The notes under the pieces: generated by a model
What the model was told of the DNA's origin: nothing
The model's database searches: none
The model's input: the letters and a program-made list of their open reading frames with translations, nothing else
Part shown: piece by piece, positions 29,112 to 41,236 of the stretch
Layout of the letters: each line of letters begins with the position of its first letter
Position numbering within the stretch: the stretch's first letter is position 1
DNA from: Orientallactaga sibirica
Taxonomy: Eukaryota > Chordata > Mammalia > Rodentia > Dipodidae
Reading direction: 5' to 3'
DNA: 64,000 bases
NCBI GenBank assembly: GCA_036365145.1
Contig: JAEOAD010000026.1
Coordinates: 2,150,501-2,214,500 of the forward strand
Translations under genes and position numbers: made by a program

Positions 29112-29812
29112 GTTTTTGAGGTAGGGTCTCACTCTGGCCCAGGTTGACCTGGAATTAACTATGCAGTCTCGGTGGCCTTTAACTCACTGCAGTCCTCCTA
29201 CCTCTGCCTCCATAGTGCTGGGATTAAAGGGGTGCGCCACCACGCCTGGCTCTTTCTTTTTTTTGATAGAGGAAGAGCGAAAGAGAGAGAGAGAGCGAAT
29301 TGGCATCCCAGGGCCTCAGCCATCTCAATCTAACTCCAGCCACTTGCGCCACCTCGTGGGCACAACAGTCTTGCACTTGTGTCACCTTTTTTTGTTGTTG
29401 TTGTTTGTTTTTTGAGGTAGGGTGTCACTCTGGCTCAGGCTGACCTGGAAGTAACTGTGTATTCTCAGGGTGGCCTTGAACTCACGGTGATCCTCCTACC
29501 TCTGCCTCCCGAGTGCTGGGATGAAAGGCGTGCGCCACCACGCCCGGCTTTGTGTCACCTTTGTTCATCTCGTTTTTATGGGATCTGGACAGAGATTGAA
29601 CACAGGTCCTTAGGCTTTGCAGGCAAGCACTTTAACTGCTAAATCATCTCTCCAGCCTCTCCCCCCTTTTTTTTTCAAGGTAGGGCCTAACTCTAGCCCA
29701 GGCTGACCTGGAATTCACTACATAGTCTCAGGGTGGTCTTGAACTCACGTTGATCCTCCTACTTCTGCCTCCCGGGTGCTGGGATTAAAGGCTTGTGTGC
29801 CACCACGCCTGG
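28554..29812. mobile_element. SINE cluster with nested insertion
   Basis: Long-form Dip sense 28554-28785; Dip sense with internal deletion 28858-29010; B1 antisense 29112-29252; Dip antisense 29265-29660 interrupted by a B1 antisense (29395-29549) flanked by TTGTGTCACCTTT at 29377-29389 and 29550-29562; B1 antisense 29675-29812. Confidence 0.8.
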
Positions 29813-31660
29813 CTATGTTAGTTTTCTGTCACTGTGACAAACATCTGAGGTAATCAACTGACAAAGAAGGGAAGAATTATTTTACCTCAGTTTTGGAGGA
29901 TTTCGTGGTCCCTGGTCAGTTGGTTCCATTGCCTTTGGGCCGGGAGCAAGACTGCATATTGTGAGGTGCACGAGCTAAGCACAGCCATTCACTCTATCGC
30001 AGGCCAAGAGTTGGGGTCTCACTATCACCTTCAAGGGTGCACTATTATTTTATTTATTTAATGAGGTAGGGGTTCACTTTAGCCCTAGTTGACCTGGAAT
30101 TAGTCTCAGGCTGGCCTCAAACTCACAGTGATCCTCCTACCTCAGTCTCCTGAGTGCTGGAATGAAAGCTGTGTGCCACCATGCCCGGCAGAGATTCTTA
30201 TTGATCTAGAAGCCTCCACTAGGATCTGCCCCTCAATAGTGCCAAGCCAAGGACACATGGGCCTTTGGGGAACACTGGAATCTAGACCTAAAATATAGCA
30301 GGGGTGGATGCTTTACTGACTGAAAAGGTGCAGAAGGTACCTTTCTGGGGACAGGGAGTATTTTAAATCTTTTTTTTTTTTTTTTTTGGTTTTTCGAGGT
30401 AGGGTCTCACTCTAGCTCAGGCTGACCTGGAATTCACTATGTAGTCTCAGGGTGGCCTCAAACTCATGGCGATCCTCCTACCTCTGCCTCCCGAGTGCTG
30501 GGATTAAAGGCGTGCGCTACCACGCCCAGCTGTATTTTAAATCTTGATCTGGGGGGCTGGAGAGATGGCTCAGTGGTTAAGGTATTTGCTTGCAAAGCCT
30601 AATGACCCAGGTGCAATTTCCCAGTGCCCATGGAAAGTCAGATGCACAAAGTGGTGCATGTGTCTGGAGTTCGTTTGTAGTAGCAAGATGCCCTGGCACA
30701 CCCATTCTCTCTCTCTCTCCTTGCAAATCAATAAAATATTAAAAAAAAAATCTTGATCTGGGCTGAGCGTGGTGGCATACTCCTTTAATCCCAGCACTTG
30801 GGAGGCAGAGGTAGGAGGATTGATTTGAGTTTGAGGCCACCCTAAGAATACAGAGTGAATTCCAGGTCAGCCTGGGCTAGAGTGAGACCCTACCTCAAAA
30901 ACAAAACAAAACAAAACAAAACAAAACAAAACAAAACAAAACAAAACAAAATCTTGATCTGGTTGGAGACCATGGGGTGACTATGTATGTACAATTACAT
31001 ATGTGTGTATATGTATTTTACTGACTTAAGATTTATGCACATTCTTATAGTCATTCAATAAAAAAGCAGATTCTAGGGCTGGGATATAGCTTAATGGTAC
31101 AGTGCAAGTCTGATATCTTGAGTCTAATCGCCAGTGTTGACAAAAAAAAAAGCACATACTGGGTCTGGACAGATGGCTTAGTGGTTAAGGCGCCTGCCTG
31201 AAAAGCCTAAGAACGCTTGTTCAAATCTCCAGGTCCCACTTATAAACAGATGCAAAAGTGATGCCAGACCGCAATGTCGCACATGTGCACAAGGGGGCTG
31301 CACGTGTCTGGAGTTTGTTCACAGTGGCTGAAGGGCCCTGGTGTGCCCATTCTTTCTCTGCCTCTTCCTCCCCCCAAAAAAAAAAAAAAAAAAAGCTTCT
31401 GATCTCTCATGACTGTGTGTGTCAGAACTCTGACCATTTCTGGTTAGGGATGCTGGGGTACCATCTCACTGTAGCCCAGGCTGATCTGGAACTTACTCTG
31501 TAACCCCAGGCTGGCTTCAAACTCACAACCATCCTCCTACTTCAGCCTCTTGAGTGCTGGGATTAAAGGAGTTGTGCCACCCCTCTCTGCCAGGACCCTA
31601 ACATTTGGAAGACAAGGCCTGGCACTGGCCCCAGCCACACCTCTTCCCCTGTTCAGTTAG
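29813..31660. mobile_element. SINEs and an unassigned interspersed repeat upstream of VPREB3
   Basis: 29815-30060 and 30190-30300 look like parts of an older interspersed repeat split by a B1 antisense (30065-30190). Then B1 antisense 30385-30532; Dip sense 30552-30745; B1 sense 30760-30898 with an (AAAAC)n tail to 30950; ID-like element 31074-31150; long-form Dip sense 31160-31400; B1-like antisense 31445-31595. Confidence 0.7.
31074..31150 (+). mobile_element. ID-like SINE
   Basis: TAGGGCTGGGATATAGCTTA start, GTACAGTGCAAG, a decayed B box and a poly(A) tail. Confidence 0.5.
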
Positions 31661-31667
31661 TGGGCTA

Positions 31668-31675
31668 ATTTGCAT
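31668..31675 (+). promoter_or_regulatory. Octamer motif of the VPREB3 promoter
   Basis: A perfect ATTTGCAT octamer (POU2F1/POU2F2 site) lies 76 bases upstream of the VPREB3 start codon, the position and orientation typical of immunoglobulin light-chain promoters. Confidence 0.7.
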
Positions 31676-31750
31676 GCCTTATTGTGGTCCATTGACCTCT
31701 CCGGCCTGGTGCCAGCACTCCGAGCATAACTCAGCCGAACGACTCTGGCC

Positions 31751-31802
31751 ATGGCCTGCCCTGGCTGCCTGTACCTCCTTCTGATGGGAGCCTTCCTGGC
31801 AG
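31751..31802 (+). CDS. VPREB3: VPREB3 coding exon 1
   Basis: Signal peptide exon, 17 codons plus one base, the usual split for immunoglobulin-type genes. Confidence 0.94.
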
Positions 31803-33182
31803 GTGAGTTTCCTCTGGCATGACTCGTTTGGGGTGAGGTGGGGGCTGGCCCTTACTCAAGAAGGTCTCTGCCAGAAAGCAAACCAACAGGGATTGTAGGA
31901 CTGGTCCTAGGAGAGGCGCAGATGTAGAAAGGAGTCCTGGCTCCAGGCAGCACCGGCTTTGAGCCGGTGCAAGTCACGTGGTTTCCCCAGCTGTGAACGG
32001 TCAGATTGTGGGGTCTCTAAACACTCTGACCCTTTGGGGTCTCGGAGGAGACGTACAGCTGATCTTAATTTTTCACAGCAGAAACTTTTCCTGTGGCACC
32101 ACAGCCCCTGAGTCAGTCCCCAGTAGCCCGGGGGGTGGGGTGGGGTGGGGGAGATGCCTTTGCAAAGGCATCAGACTGAAGGGCAAGGGTCTACAGAGAG
32201 AAGAGGGGTGGGCAGTAGGAGGACCCAGAGAGTGCCAGTCACACTGTGAGCCTAGCTTGAACACTAGGCTCTCAACTGACCACAGATTTTCAGGGAACAC
32301 GACACTATTGGTAATTTAGGGGTCGGAACTCCAAAACCCTCACAGAGGGAAATGGAGTTTATAAATCATATGGAACCAGAACCCCACCCTGCCCCATTCA
32401 GGGCCAATCTTTTTTTGTTGTTGTTGTTGTCATTGTTTTTTTTTTTTTTTTCTTGTTTTGTTTTGTTTTGTTTTGTTTTTCGAGGTAGGGTCTCACTCTG
32501 GTCCAGGCTGACCTGGAATTAACTATGTAGTCTCAGGGTGGCCTTGAACTCTCAGCGATCCTCCTACCTCTGCCTCCCAAGTGCTGGGATTAAAGGCGTG
32601 CGCCACCACGTCTGGCTGTTTTGTTTTTTTGTCAAGGTAGGGTCTCACTCTAGCCTAGGCTGACCTGGAATGCACTATTTAGTCTCAGGGTGACCTCGAA
32701 CTCATGATGATCCTCCTACCTCTGCCTCCCGAGTGCTGGGATTAAAGGTGTGCACCACCACGCCCGGCAGGGCCAATCTTTTGGAGTGGAAGTCTCCCCT
32801 CTATGAAGCAGGGTAGAGGGGAAGGGTCCCAGGCCAGGCCTCAGTGGATTTGTGTCTTTCAGTCTCCCAGCCATCCCTGGCCCTGCCAGATACACTGTTG
32901 GTCTTCCCAGGCCAAGTGGCTCAACTGTTCTGTACCCTCAACTCCAAGCAAGCCTCCACTGGGGTCTTGGGAGTATCTTGGTACCAGCAGCATCCAGGAA
33001 GTGCTCCCCACCTGCTCTACTACCACTCAGAAGAGAACCATTATCGGCCTGCTGGTATTCCTGATCGATTCTCTGCTACCAAAGATGTGGCCCACGATGC
33101 CTGTGTGCTGACCATTAGTCCTGTGCAGCCTGAGGACACGGCCGATTACTTCTGCTCTGTGGGTTATATCTTTGATCCCTAA
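31751..33182 (+). CDS. VPREB3: VPREB3, complete, 2 exons
   Basis: Immunoglobulin V-like protein of early B cells, related to the surrogate light chain component VpreB. It associates with newly made mu heavy chains in the endoplasmic reticulum. Coding exons 31751-31802 and 32863-33182 give 372 nt, 123 residues, the same length as human. A signal peptide (MACPGCLYLLLMGAFLA) is followed by one V-type domain with the disulfide pair Cys41-Cys115 and the core WYQQ. The RFSATK, LTISPVQPEDTADYFC and C-terminal SVGY segments match VPREB3 rather than VPREB1. The J-like strand is missing, as is normal for this protein. Splice sites are CTGGCAG|GTGAGT and CTTTCAG|TCTCC. Two B1 elements sit in the intron. 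An octamer site lies upstream. Confidence 0.97.
31803..32862 (-). mobile_element. VPREB3 intron with two B1 copies
   Basis: B1 antisense 32475-32617 and 32625-32768. The block is bounded by AGGGCCAATCTTTT-like copies near 32400 and 32769, the probable target duplication. 31803-32395 has no recognised feature. Confidence 0.75.
32863..33182 (+). CDS. VPREB3: VPREB3 coding exon 2 (V domain)
   Basis: Single exon for the whole V-like domain, from SQPSLALPDTLLVFPGQVAQ to SVGYIFDP, with TAA at 33180-33182. Confidence 0.96.
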
Positions 33183-33920
33183 GGTGCTGGTATGGGATGT
33201 TTGTCTTCTGTTTGCCTCTGTTAAAATGAGCTAAGAACATTCAACATGTCGACACTAGTTAATCTGAGATCCTGGCTGAAAAAAAAGTGACTAGTTGGAT
33301 GCTGGTGGTTGTGAGCAAAGAGGAAACACCTGAGATCCTTGGACACGTGGCCCAGCCTTGCCCCTATCCTCTAGGGGCTTAGCCTGGGGTCTGAGCTTCC
33401 AGTGACCCGAGGCACTGGAGGTAGGAAAAAAAAAAAAAACACAAAAAAACGGAACCAGCCCATGTCACCCCAGCTCTGCATGGCTGATTGTGGTCCAACG
33501 CTTGTGAGTCTGGGCTGGCTGGTCCCCATGAAGCTCAGGTTGTGGGTTTAGGGAGGGACAGCCCCTGCTTGTCTCCCGGAGTCTGTGCAAGTCCTCACTG
33601 ATCTTTGGTGAGCAGAGGCAGGTGTGTGAGTGGGTGTGTGTGTGTGTGTGGGGAGGCTTGGAACCTTGAGGGGACTCCAAGGCACCCAGGGGTCAGGACT
33701 GAGGGTACTGGAGGAAGAGTCATAAATGTGGGGGCCAGCATTCTTCCCCTCGGGGGCAGTATGCTCTACAGGTCTCCTTGGGCAGGCCTTCACACAGACC
33801 GGGCAGCCACACTTGATCAGCTGTAGACCAACGGATGGGGCACCAACTGGAAGGACTGCCATTAGAAGCAGAGCTGAATTTCTGAGGCCGGGCCTGTTTG
33901 CATTAAAAACAAAAACAAAA
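33183..33920. other. Downstream of VPREB3, no gene seen
   Basis: Contains the VPREB3 3' untranslated region, whose end I cannot place, and a short (TG)n at 33636-33650. No SINE until 33921. Confidence 0.5.
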
Positions 33921-34323
33921 GCCGGGCGTGGTGGCGCACGCCTTTAATCCCAGCACTCGGGAGGCAGAGGTAGGAGGATCGCCGAGAGTTCGAGCAGCAG
34001 CTGAGAGACCCTGAGACTACATAGTTCCCTCTTCCAGGTCAGCCTGGACCAGAGTGAGACTCTCAAAAATAAATAAAATAATAAAAAAAAAATTAAAAAA
34101 ACAAAAAAAAAAACAAAAACAAAACCTCTGGGCTGGTGGTGTAAATCAGCGATAGAGCACTTACCAAGCATATAGGAGGCCTTGTGTTCAATGCCTGGTA
34201 CAGCAAAAACAAACCAACCTCAAACATGTCTGGTTTCTTCCCAGTACCCAGAAGAATTGCCTTGTGTGGAGCTTAGCACGCAGATGCACAGTTAAGGGAT
34301 TCCAAGGTCCTGAGAGGGTCCTT

Positions 34324-34359
<36 letters not shown>

Positions 34360-34651
34360 AGGGGCTGGAGAGATGGCTTAGTGGTTAAGGCGTTTGCCTG
34401 CAAAGCCAAAGGACCTCAGTTTAGTTCTCCAGGATGCACGTAAGCCAGATGCACAAGGTGGCACATGCGTCTAGAGTTCGTTTGCAGTGGCTGGAGGCCC
34501 TGGCACACCTATTCTCTCCCTTGCTCTCTCTCTACCTCTTTCCCTCTCTTGCTCTCTCAAATAAATAAAATAAAATAAAATAAAATAAAATATTTAGGGC
34601 TGGAGAGACAGCTGGAGAGAATGGCATGCCCATTCTCTATCTGCCGCTCTT

Positions 34652-34692
<41 letters not shown>

Positions 34693-35280
34693 ATTAAAAA
34701 TATTTTATTTACTTTTATTTCTTTGAGAGAGAGAGGCAAAGAGAGAGAGAGAGAGGAGAAAGAGAGAACGAGAATGAGTGCATCAGGGTCTCCAGCCACT
34801 GTAAACGAACTCCAGATCCATGTGCCACATTGTGCATCTGACTTTATGTGAGTACTGGAGAACTGAGCCCTGGTCCTCAGGCTTTGCAGGCAACTTCCTT
34901 AACCACTGAGTAATCTCTCCAGCCCTCCCCTCTTTTTAAAAACGTATTTTAGCTGGGCGTGGTGGCGCACGCCTTTAATCCCAGCACTTGGGAGGCAGAG
35001 GTAGGAGGATCGTGGATCACCAGGAGTTCAAGGACACCCTGAGACTACATAGTTAATTCCAGATCAGTCTGGACTAGAATGAGACCCTATCTCATAAAAA
35101 ACCAAACCAAACAGAGAGAGAGAGAGGGAATCTATGTGCTGCTGCAAATAAATTCCATATGCATGTGTCACTTTGTGCATCTGGCTTTACTGGGGTACTG
35201 GAGAGTTCACCCGGGTTTGGCTGGCTTCCTTGCAAGCAAGTGCCTTTAACTGTTGAGCCATCTCCCTGCCCAAGGGTCCC
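33921..35280. mobile_element. SINE cluster
   Basis: B1 sense 33921-34070; ID-like 34127-34212; poly(A) 34328-34357; Dip sense 34362-34580; an internally deleted Dip sense 34595-34690 ending in (AAAT)n; Dip antisense 34700-34925; B1 sense 34950-35095; Dip antisense 35110-35270. Confidence 0.75.
34127..34212 (+). mobile_element. ID-like SINE
   Basis: GGGCTGGTGGTGTAAATCAG, GATAGAGCACTTACC, then GGCCTTGTGTTCAATGCC and an A-rich tail. Confidence 0.55.
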
Positions 35281-35599
35281 CTTTGATGACTTCAAGTCCC
35301 TTCTAGGCCTTCATCCTTTCAAGCCCCTCTTTTCACGTGGTTTCTGTGGGGGCAAGGAGGGCAGGCAGGCCGGATCACCCTTGAGAGGGTGATCGTACAC
35401 AAGGCACATGCAGGCCGGGCTCTGGAAACCTTGTTCCTTTCTCCGGGTGGCCTTGGGCCATGTGCCGTAGGTACCTGAAGCTCTAAGACCTCCCCCGCCT
35501 TTCCTGGCCTCAGTTTCTCTTTTCGGTGCTCCATCCATCGCTGTCACAACCTGTTTTCCCCACTGCCCTGGTCTCAGCGCCCAGATGCCACTGTTCCGT

Positions 35600-35868
35600 T
35601 CTCAGGGAGGCTCAGTGCGGCCGGGGTCACCGAGACGCCGGGACCTCCGCGAGGCCTAGAGTGGTCCCGGAAGTGGCCGCAGGCGGGCGGGAGGGCGGGG
35701 AGGGGGAGGAGAGGGGAGGCTGCGGGTTTAGCGTCAGCGGCTGCGAGCGCCCCGCCCCTCCCCGCCCGAGGCCCCGCCCCGCCCGCCCCATCACGCGAGG
35801 CCCCGCCCCCGCCAGAGGCCCCGCCCCCTGCCCGTCCCATCACGCGAGGCCCCGCCCCAAGGCCCCGC

Positions 35869-35870
<2 letters not shown>
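35600..35870. promoter_or_regulatory. GC-rich island with tandem GC-box units
   Basis: CpG- and GC-dense stretch just upstream of the zinc-finger remnant. A 23-base segment beginning CCCATCACGCGAGG and ending in a GC box occurs at 35787-35809 and again, identical, at 35836-35858 (period 49). Further CCCCGCCCC boxes surround it. It looks like the promoter of the decayed gene. Confidence 0.6.
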
Positions 35871-36286
<416 letters not shown>

Positions 36287-38870
36287 AGACCCCACTTGCC
36301 TGCCTGGCTCCAGTGTCAGAGGGAGACCCTGCCACCAGGCCCTCCTGAACGGTGCCTGGGAAGAGGAAGGTTGTAGGCCTCTGAGCAGTCCCCTTGTGTG
36401 GAAGGCAAGGCAGCAGAAAGAATGCTGGACAACCCAAACAGCCTGACGGGGAGCAAAGGGCTGGAAGGATTTATTTTGGGAATGGATGAGGGTGCTTGGC
36501 ACCTGTGACCTTGGACTAGCATAAGTGGATTCTGTTATGCAGCTCTGCAACAAGAGGGCAGAGATTTTGATCATGTTGTGGCCAGAAGATGGGTGGCGCT
36601 TGGCTGTGACTCATTCTGGACACTGGTGTCCTTCAGGTGCAACACGTCCCTGAGACCTACTGTTCCCAAGACCACAGGGCGAGAGCTCTGTCCTGGCAGC
36701 TCTGCAGCTCCTGGTGTCCAGACAGTGGGCAGCAGGTGATTGGCAGGAGGCCATGGTTCAGCCCGAAGGTCTGGGTTCAAGTCTCAATACTGTCCTTCTC
36801 TTCCTCCTCCTTCTGTGACCTTGAGCTAGTCATATAGTCTCCCATGGCTGTTTCGCATCTGAGGGATGGCATCTGTACTTATATCTCTCATTTATTTATT
36901 TGAGAGAGAGCATGAGGCAGAGAAAGAGAATGGATGCGCCAGGGCCTCCAGCTGCTGCAAACAAACTCTAGAAGCGTGTGCCCCCTTGTGCATGTGTGTG
37001 ACCTTGTGTGCTTGTGTCACTGTGCGTCTGGCTTACATGGGATCTGGAGATTTGAACATGAGTTCTTAGGCTTCACAGGCAAGCACCTTAACTGCTAAGC
37101 CATCTCTCCAGCCCGTATATCTCATAAATTTATTTATTTATGAGAGAAAGAGGTGGATAGAGAGAATGGGCACGCCAGGGCCTCCAGCCACTGCAAACAA
37201 ATTCCAGATGCTTGCACCACCCTGTGTATCTGGCTTTATGTGGGTACTGGGGAATTGAACCTGGGTCCTTAGGCCTCTCAGGCAAGTATCTTAACCACTA
37301 AGCCACCTTCCAGCCCTAAAAAATATTTTTACTTATTTATTTGCAAAGTGGGGGAGGGGAGAATGGGCACACCAGGGCTTCCTGCCACTGCACACAAACT
37401 CTAGGCACATGCACCGCTTTGTGCATCTGGCTTTACGTGGGTACTGGGGAATTGAACCCAGGTTGTCAGGCTTTGCAAGCAAGTGCTTTTATCCATGGAG
37501 TCATCTCTACAGCCCACACTTTCATCCTTTTTTAATTAATTGCTTTTTTTTTTTCCTTTGGTTTTTCGAGGTAGGGTCTTGCACTAGCCCAGGCTGACCT
37601 GGAATTCACTATGTAGTTTCAGGGTGGCCTCGAACTCCTGGCACTCTTCCTACCTTTCCCTCCTCAGTGCTGGGATTAAAGACGTGTGCCACCACGCCCG
37701 GCTGCTTTTCTTGAATTTGCATTTGCATGGTAGCACGTGGCTCAGCATTTCATGTTTCAAATCTGTGTATGTATTTTGTATATCTGTGGCTTATGAATAG
37801 AAAATTGTTGGATTTCATTTTCTGGTTCTTTGTAAAAATCTTGTTACATAAGAAATTCTGCTATTAACACTATTGACCAAGACATAATTTATTTCATCTT
37901 AACATATATATATATATTTGGGTTTTTTTTTTTTTTTTCGAGGTAGGGTCTCACTCTAGCTCAGGCTGACCTGTAATTTACTATGTAGTCTCAGGGTGGC
38001 CTCGAACTCATGGCGATCCACCTACCTCTGCAGGAATTAAAGGCGTGTGCCACCACAGCGATCTTCCTATCTCTGCCTCCCTGGGATTAAAGGCATGCGC
38101 CACCATGCCCGGCTTCAATGAACATCCTTTTTTTATCCTTTTTTTTTTTTTTTTTTTTTTTCGAGGCAGGTTCTCACTCTAGCCCAGGCTGACCTGGAAT
38201 TTACTATGTAGTCTCAGGGTGTCCTCAAACTCATGGCAAATCTCCTACCTCTGTCTCTGGAGTGCTGGGATTAAAGGCATGTGCCACTACACCTGGCCTC
38301 AATCAACATTCTTTAACTTCATACAAGCTGTACAAATTTGCCAGAATGCTAATGCATTGTTTTTTAAAATTTATTTTATTTTTATAATGCATTGATTTTT
38401 AAAAATTATTTTTATTTATTTATTTGTAAGCAGAGAGAGAAAGACTGAAAGAGAGAATGGCACGCTAGGACCTCCAGCCGCTGCAAACAAACTCTACTTT
38501 GTGCGTCTGGCTTTGTGTGGGTACTGGGGAATCGAACCTGGGTTGTTAAGCTTTTCAGGCAAGCTCCTTAACCACTGAACCATCTCTCCAGCCTTGCATT
38601 CTTTCTTTCTTTCTTTTTTTTTGTGGTTGTGGAGAAAAAATACTTTTCTTTCTCTCTCTTTTTCTTTTTTTTTAAAAGAATTATTTTTACTTATTAGAGA
38701 TAAAGAGAGGGAGTGTAAGAATGGGCGTGCCAGGGCCTCTAGCCATTGCAAACAAACTACAGATACATGTGCCATCATGTGCATCTGGCTTATGTGGGAC
38801 CTGGAGAATCGAACCTGGGTTCTTAGGCTTTGCAGGTATGCACTTTAAACACTAAGCGATCTCTCCAGCC
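36287..38870. mobile_element. SINE-dense region downstream of the zinc-finger remnant
   Basis: 36287-36880 unassigned. Then long-form Dip antisense 36885-37115; Dip antisense 37130-37315 and 37325-37515; B1 antisense 37558-37703; B1 antisense 37935-38115 with a partial internal duplication; B1 antisense 38160-38298; Dip antisense 38400-38595 and 38680-38870. Confidence 0.75.
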
Positions 38871-39030
38871 CCTCTTTCTCCCTCCCTCTCTCCCTTCCCT
38901 CCTTTCCTCCCTTCCCTCCCTCCCTCCTTCCTTCCTCCCTCCCCTCCCTCCTTCCTTCCTTCCTTCTCTCTTTCTTTCTCTCTCTTTCTCTCTCTCTCTC
39001 TCTCCTCCCTCCCTCCCTCCCTTCCTTTTT
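38871..39030 (+). repeat. Polypyrimidine tract (CCCT/CTTC)n
   Basis: About 160 bases of almost pure C and T, CCCT- and CTTC-rich then (CT)n, between a Dip tail and a B1 fragment. Confidence 0.9.
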
Positions 39031-41236
39031 TGTTTTTTCGAGGTAGAGTCTCGCTCCAGCCCAGGCTGAAGAATCCTTTTCTTGTGGGGAAACTACCCAA
39101 TGTACTGTACCTGATAATTCGGGAAAAGAAGTCAGGGTTGCCTGGTGAGCGTGGAATTGGGGAACAAGTGCTGGAGGCTCTTTCCCTAAGATGCTGGGTG
39201 TGGATTATCCTGCCCCAACCTCAGCGGTTAAGCATTGCCTAGTCATAAGGATGCTGGAGGGTGCTGGGGTCTTCAGAGTTCACCTCCTCACTTGGCGTTC
39301 TGTTCTGCTTTTGTGGTTCTCTCACTTGCTGGGTAGATCTGGTGGAGGGGGTGAAGAGGGGTGTGGTTGGTGGTGGAGGACATGAAGCGCCCTCTGGTGG
39401 CACAGTATATTTGAAAGGCACTTGGGAGCTCTTCCCAAACCCAGAAGGGTCTCTCTCTCTCCCCCCCTTTTTATTCGAGGTAGGGTCTCACTCTAGTCCA
39501 GGCTGACCTGGAATTCACTATGTAGTCTCAGGGTGGCCTTGAACTCATGGTGATCCTCCAACCTCTGTCTCCCGAGTGCTGGGATTAAAGGCGTGCGCCA
39601 CCATACCCAGCTCTTTTTTTTTTTTTTTTTTTTTGGTTTTGCGAGGTAGGGTCTCACTCTGGTCCAGGCTGACCTGGAATTAACTATGTAGTCTCAGGGT
39701 GGCCTCGAACTCTCGGCGATCCTCCTACCTCTGCCTCCCAAGTGCTGGGATTAAAGGTGTGTGCCACCACGCCCGGCTTGTTTTTTAAAAAAATATTTTA
39801 TTTTTACTTATTTTAGAGAGAGAGAGAGAGAGAGCACCAGGGCCTCTAGCCACTGCAAAAGAACTCCAGATGCACGTGCCACCAGTCCTGGGTAGTTTAA
39901 CCTAAGGGCTTCACAGGCAAGCGCCTTGACCTCTAAGCCCTCATTTTGTTTTTCGAGGTAGGGTCTTACTCTAGCCCAGGCTGACCTGGAATTCACTATG
40001 TAGTATCAGGCTGGCTTCAAACTCATGGCAATCCACCTACCTCTGCTTCCCAAGTGCTGGGATTAAAGGTGTGTGCCACCACGCCCGGCCTCATTTTTGT
40101 TTTTGAGGCAGGGTCTCATGTAGCCCACGAGGCATGTATCTCTCCCTCCACCAGAAGATGGCCTGTGAGGATTCATTAGGAACAACTCGTGAATGCTTGG
40201 AAGTGGTGAGGGTCCTTGGTCCCATTTATAGATATTTTTTTGGTTTTCAGAGGTAGGGTCTCACTCTAGCTCAGGCTGACCTGGAATTCACTATGTAGTC
40301 TCAGGGTTGTCTGAAATCACGGTGATCCTCTTACCTTTGCTTCCCGAGTGCTGGGATTAAAGGTGTGCGCCACCATACTCAGCTCATTTTTTTTTTTTTT
40401 TTGGTTTTGCGAGGTAGGGTCTCACTCTGGTCCAGGCTGACCTGGAATTCACTATGTAGTCTCAGGGTGGCCTCGAAGTCTCAGTGATCCTCCTACCTCT
40501 GCCTCCCGAGTGCTGGGATTAAAGGCGTGCGCCACCACGCCCGGCGCACATTAACTATTCTGAGAGGGTCTGCTCCCCTTCCATATCCACCCACCCCAGT
40601 GCTTGCTATATTCTGGGGCCAGGTGCAGTTGAATCAAGGTCAGGGTGAGCCCTTGGGTTAGTGGACGATTAGAAAATCGAGGGCTCCGGGTAGAGGACTT
40701 CTTTGGCCTCACTGCTAAGCCTTTACTTTGTGGTTGTCAAACTTGCTGTACTTATGTCTTTCCTAAAATCAATTCTTTTTTCAGAATTTATTTATGTATT
40801 TTCACGTGTATGTGTCTTTTTGTTGTTGTTGGGTTTTGAAGTAGGGTCTCACTCTAGCCCAAGCTGACCTGGAATTCACTAAGTAGTCTCAGGGTGGCCT
40901 CGAACTCATCAATCCTCCTGCCTCTGCCTTCCTGAGATTAAAAGCGTGCGCCACCATGCCCAGCTTCATGTGTATGTATCTTGCCACTGCAAACAAATGC
41001 CCATCTGGCTTTACATGAGTGGCTGGGGAATTGCACCAGAGCCAGCAGGCTTTGCAAGCAAGCACCTTTCACTGCTGAGTCCTCTCCCCGGCCTCCTACA
41101 AAAAGAGTTCTCAGGTAAAGCCAGATGCACAACGTGGCATATGCATCATGAGTTCCTTTGCATTGAAATGCAAGAAGCCTCCGGCCCATCCACTATCCCC
41201 TCAAATAATTAAATAAACATGTTTTAAAAAAGAAGG
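39031..41236. mobile_element. SINE-dense region
   Basis: B1 antisense fragment 39036-39070; single-copy 39071-39460; B1 antisense 39472-39612 and 39635-39777; Dip antisense 39800-39940; B1 antisense 39950-40088, 40240-40385, 40405-40545 and 40830-40965; partial Dip antisense 40970-41100; partial Dip sense 41110-41215. 40546-40800 is unassigned. Confidence 0.7.
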
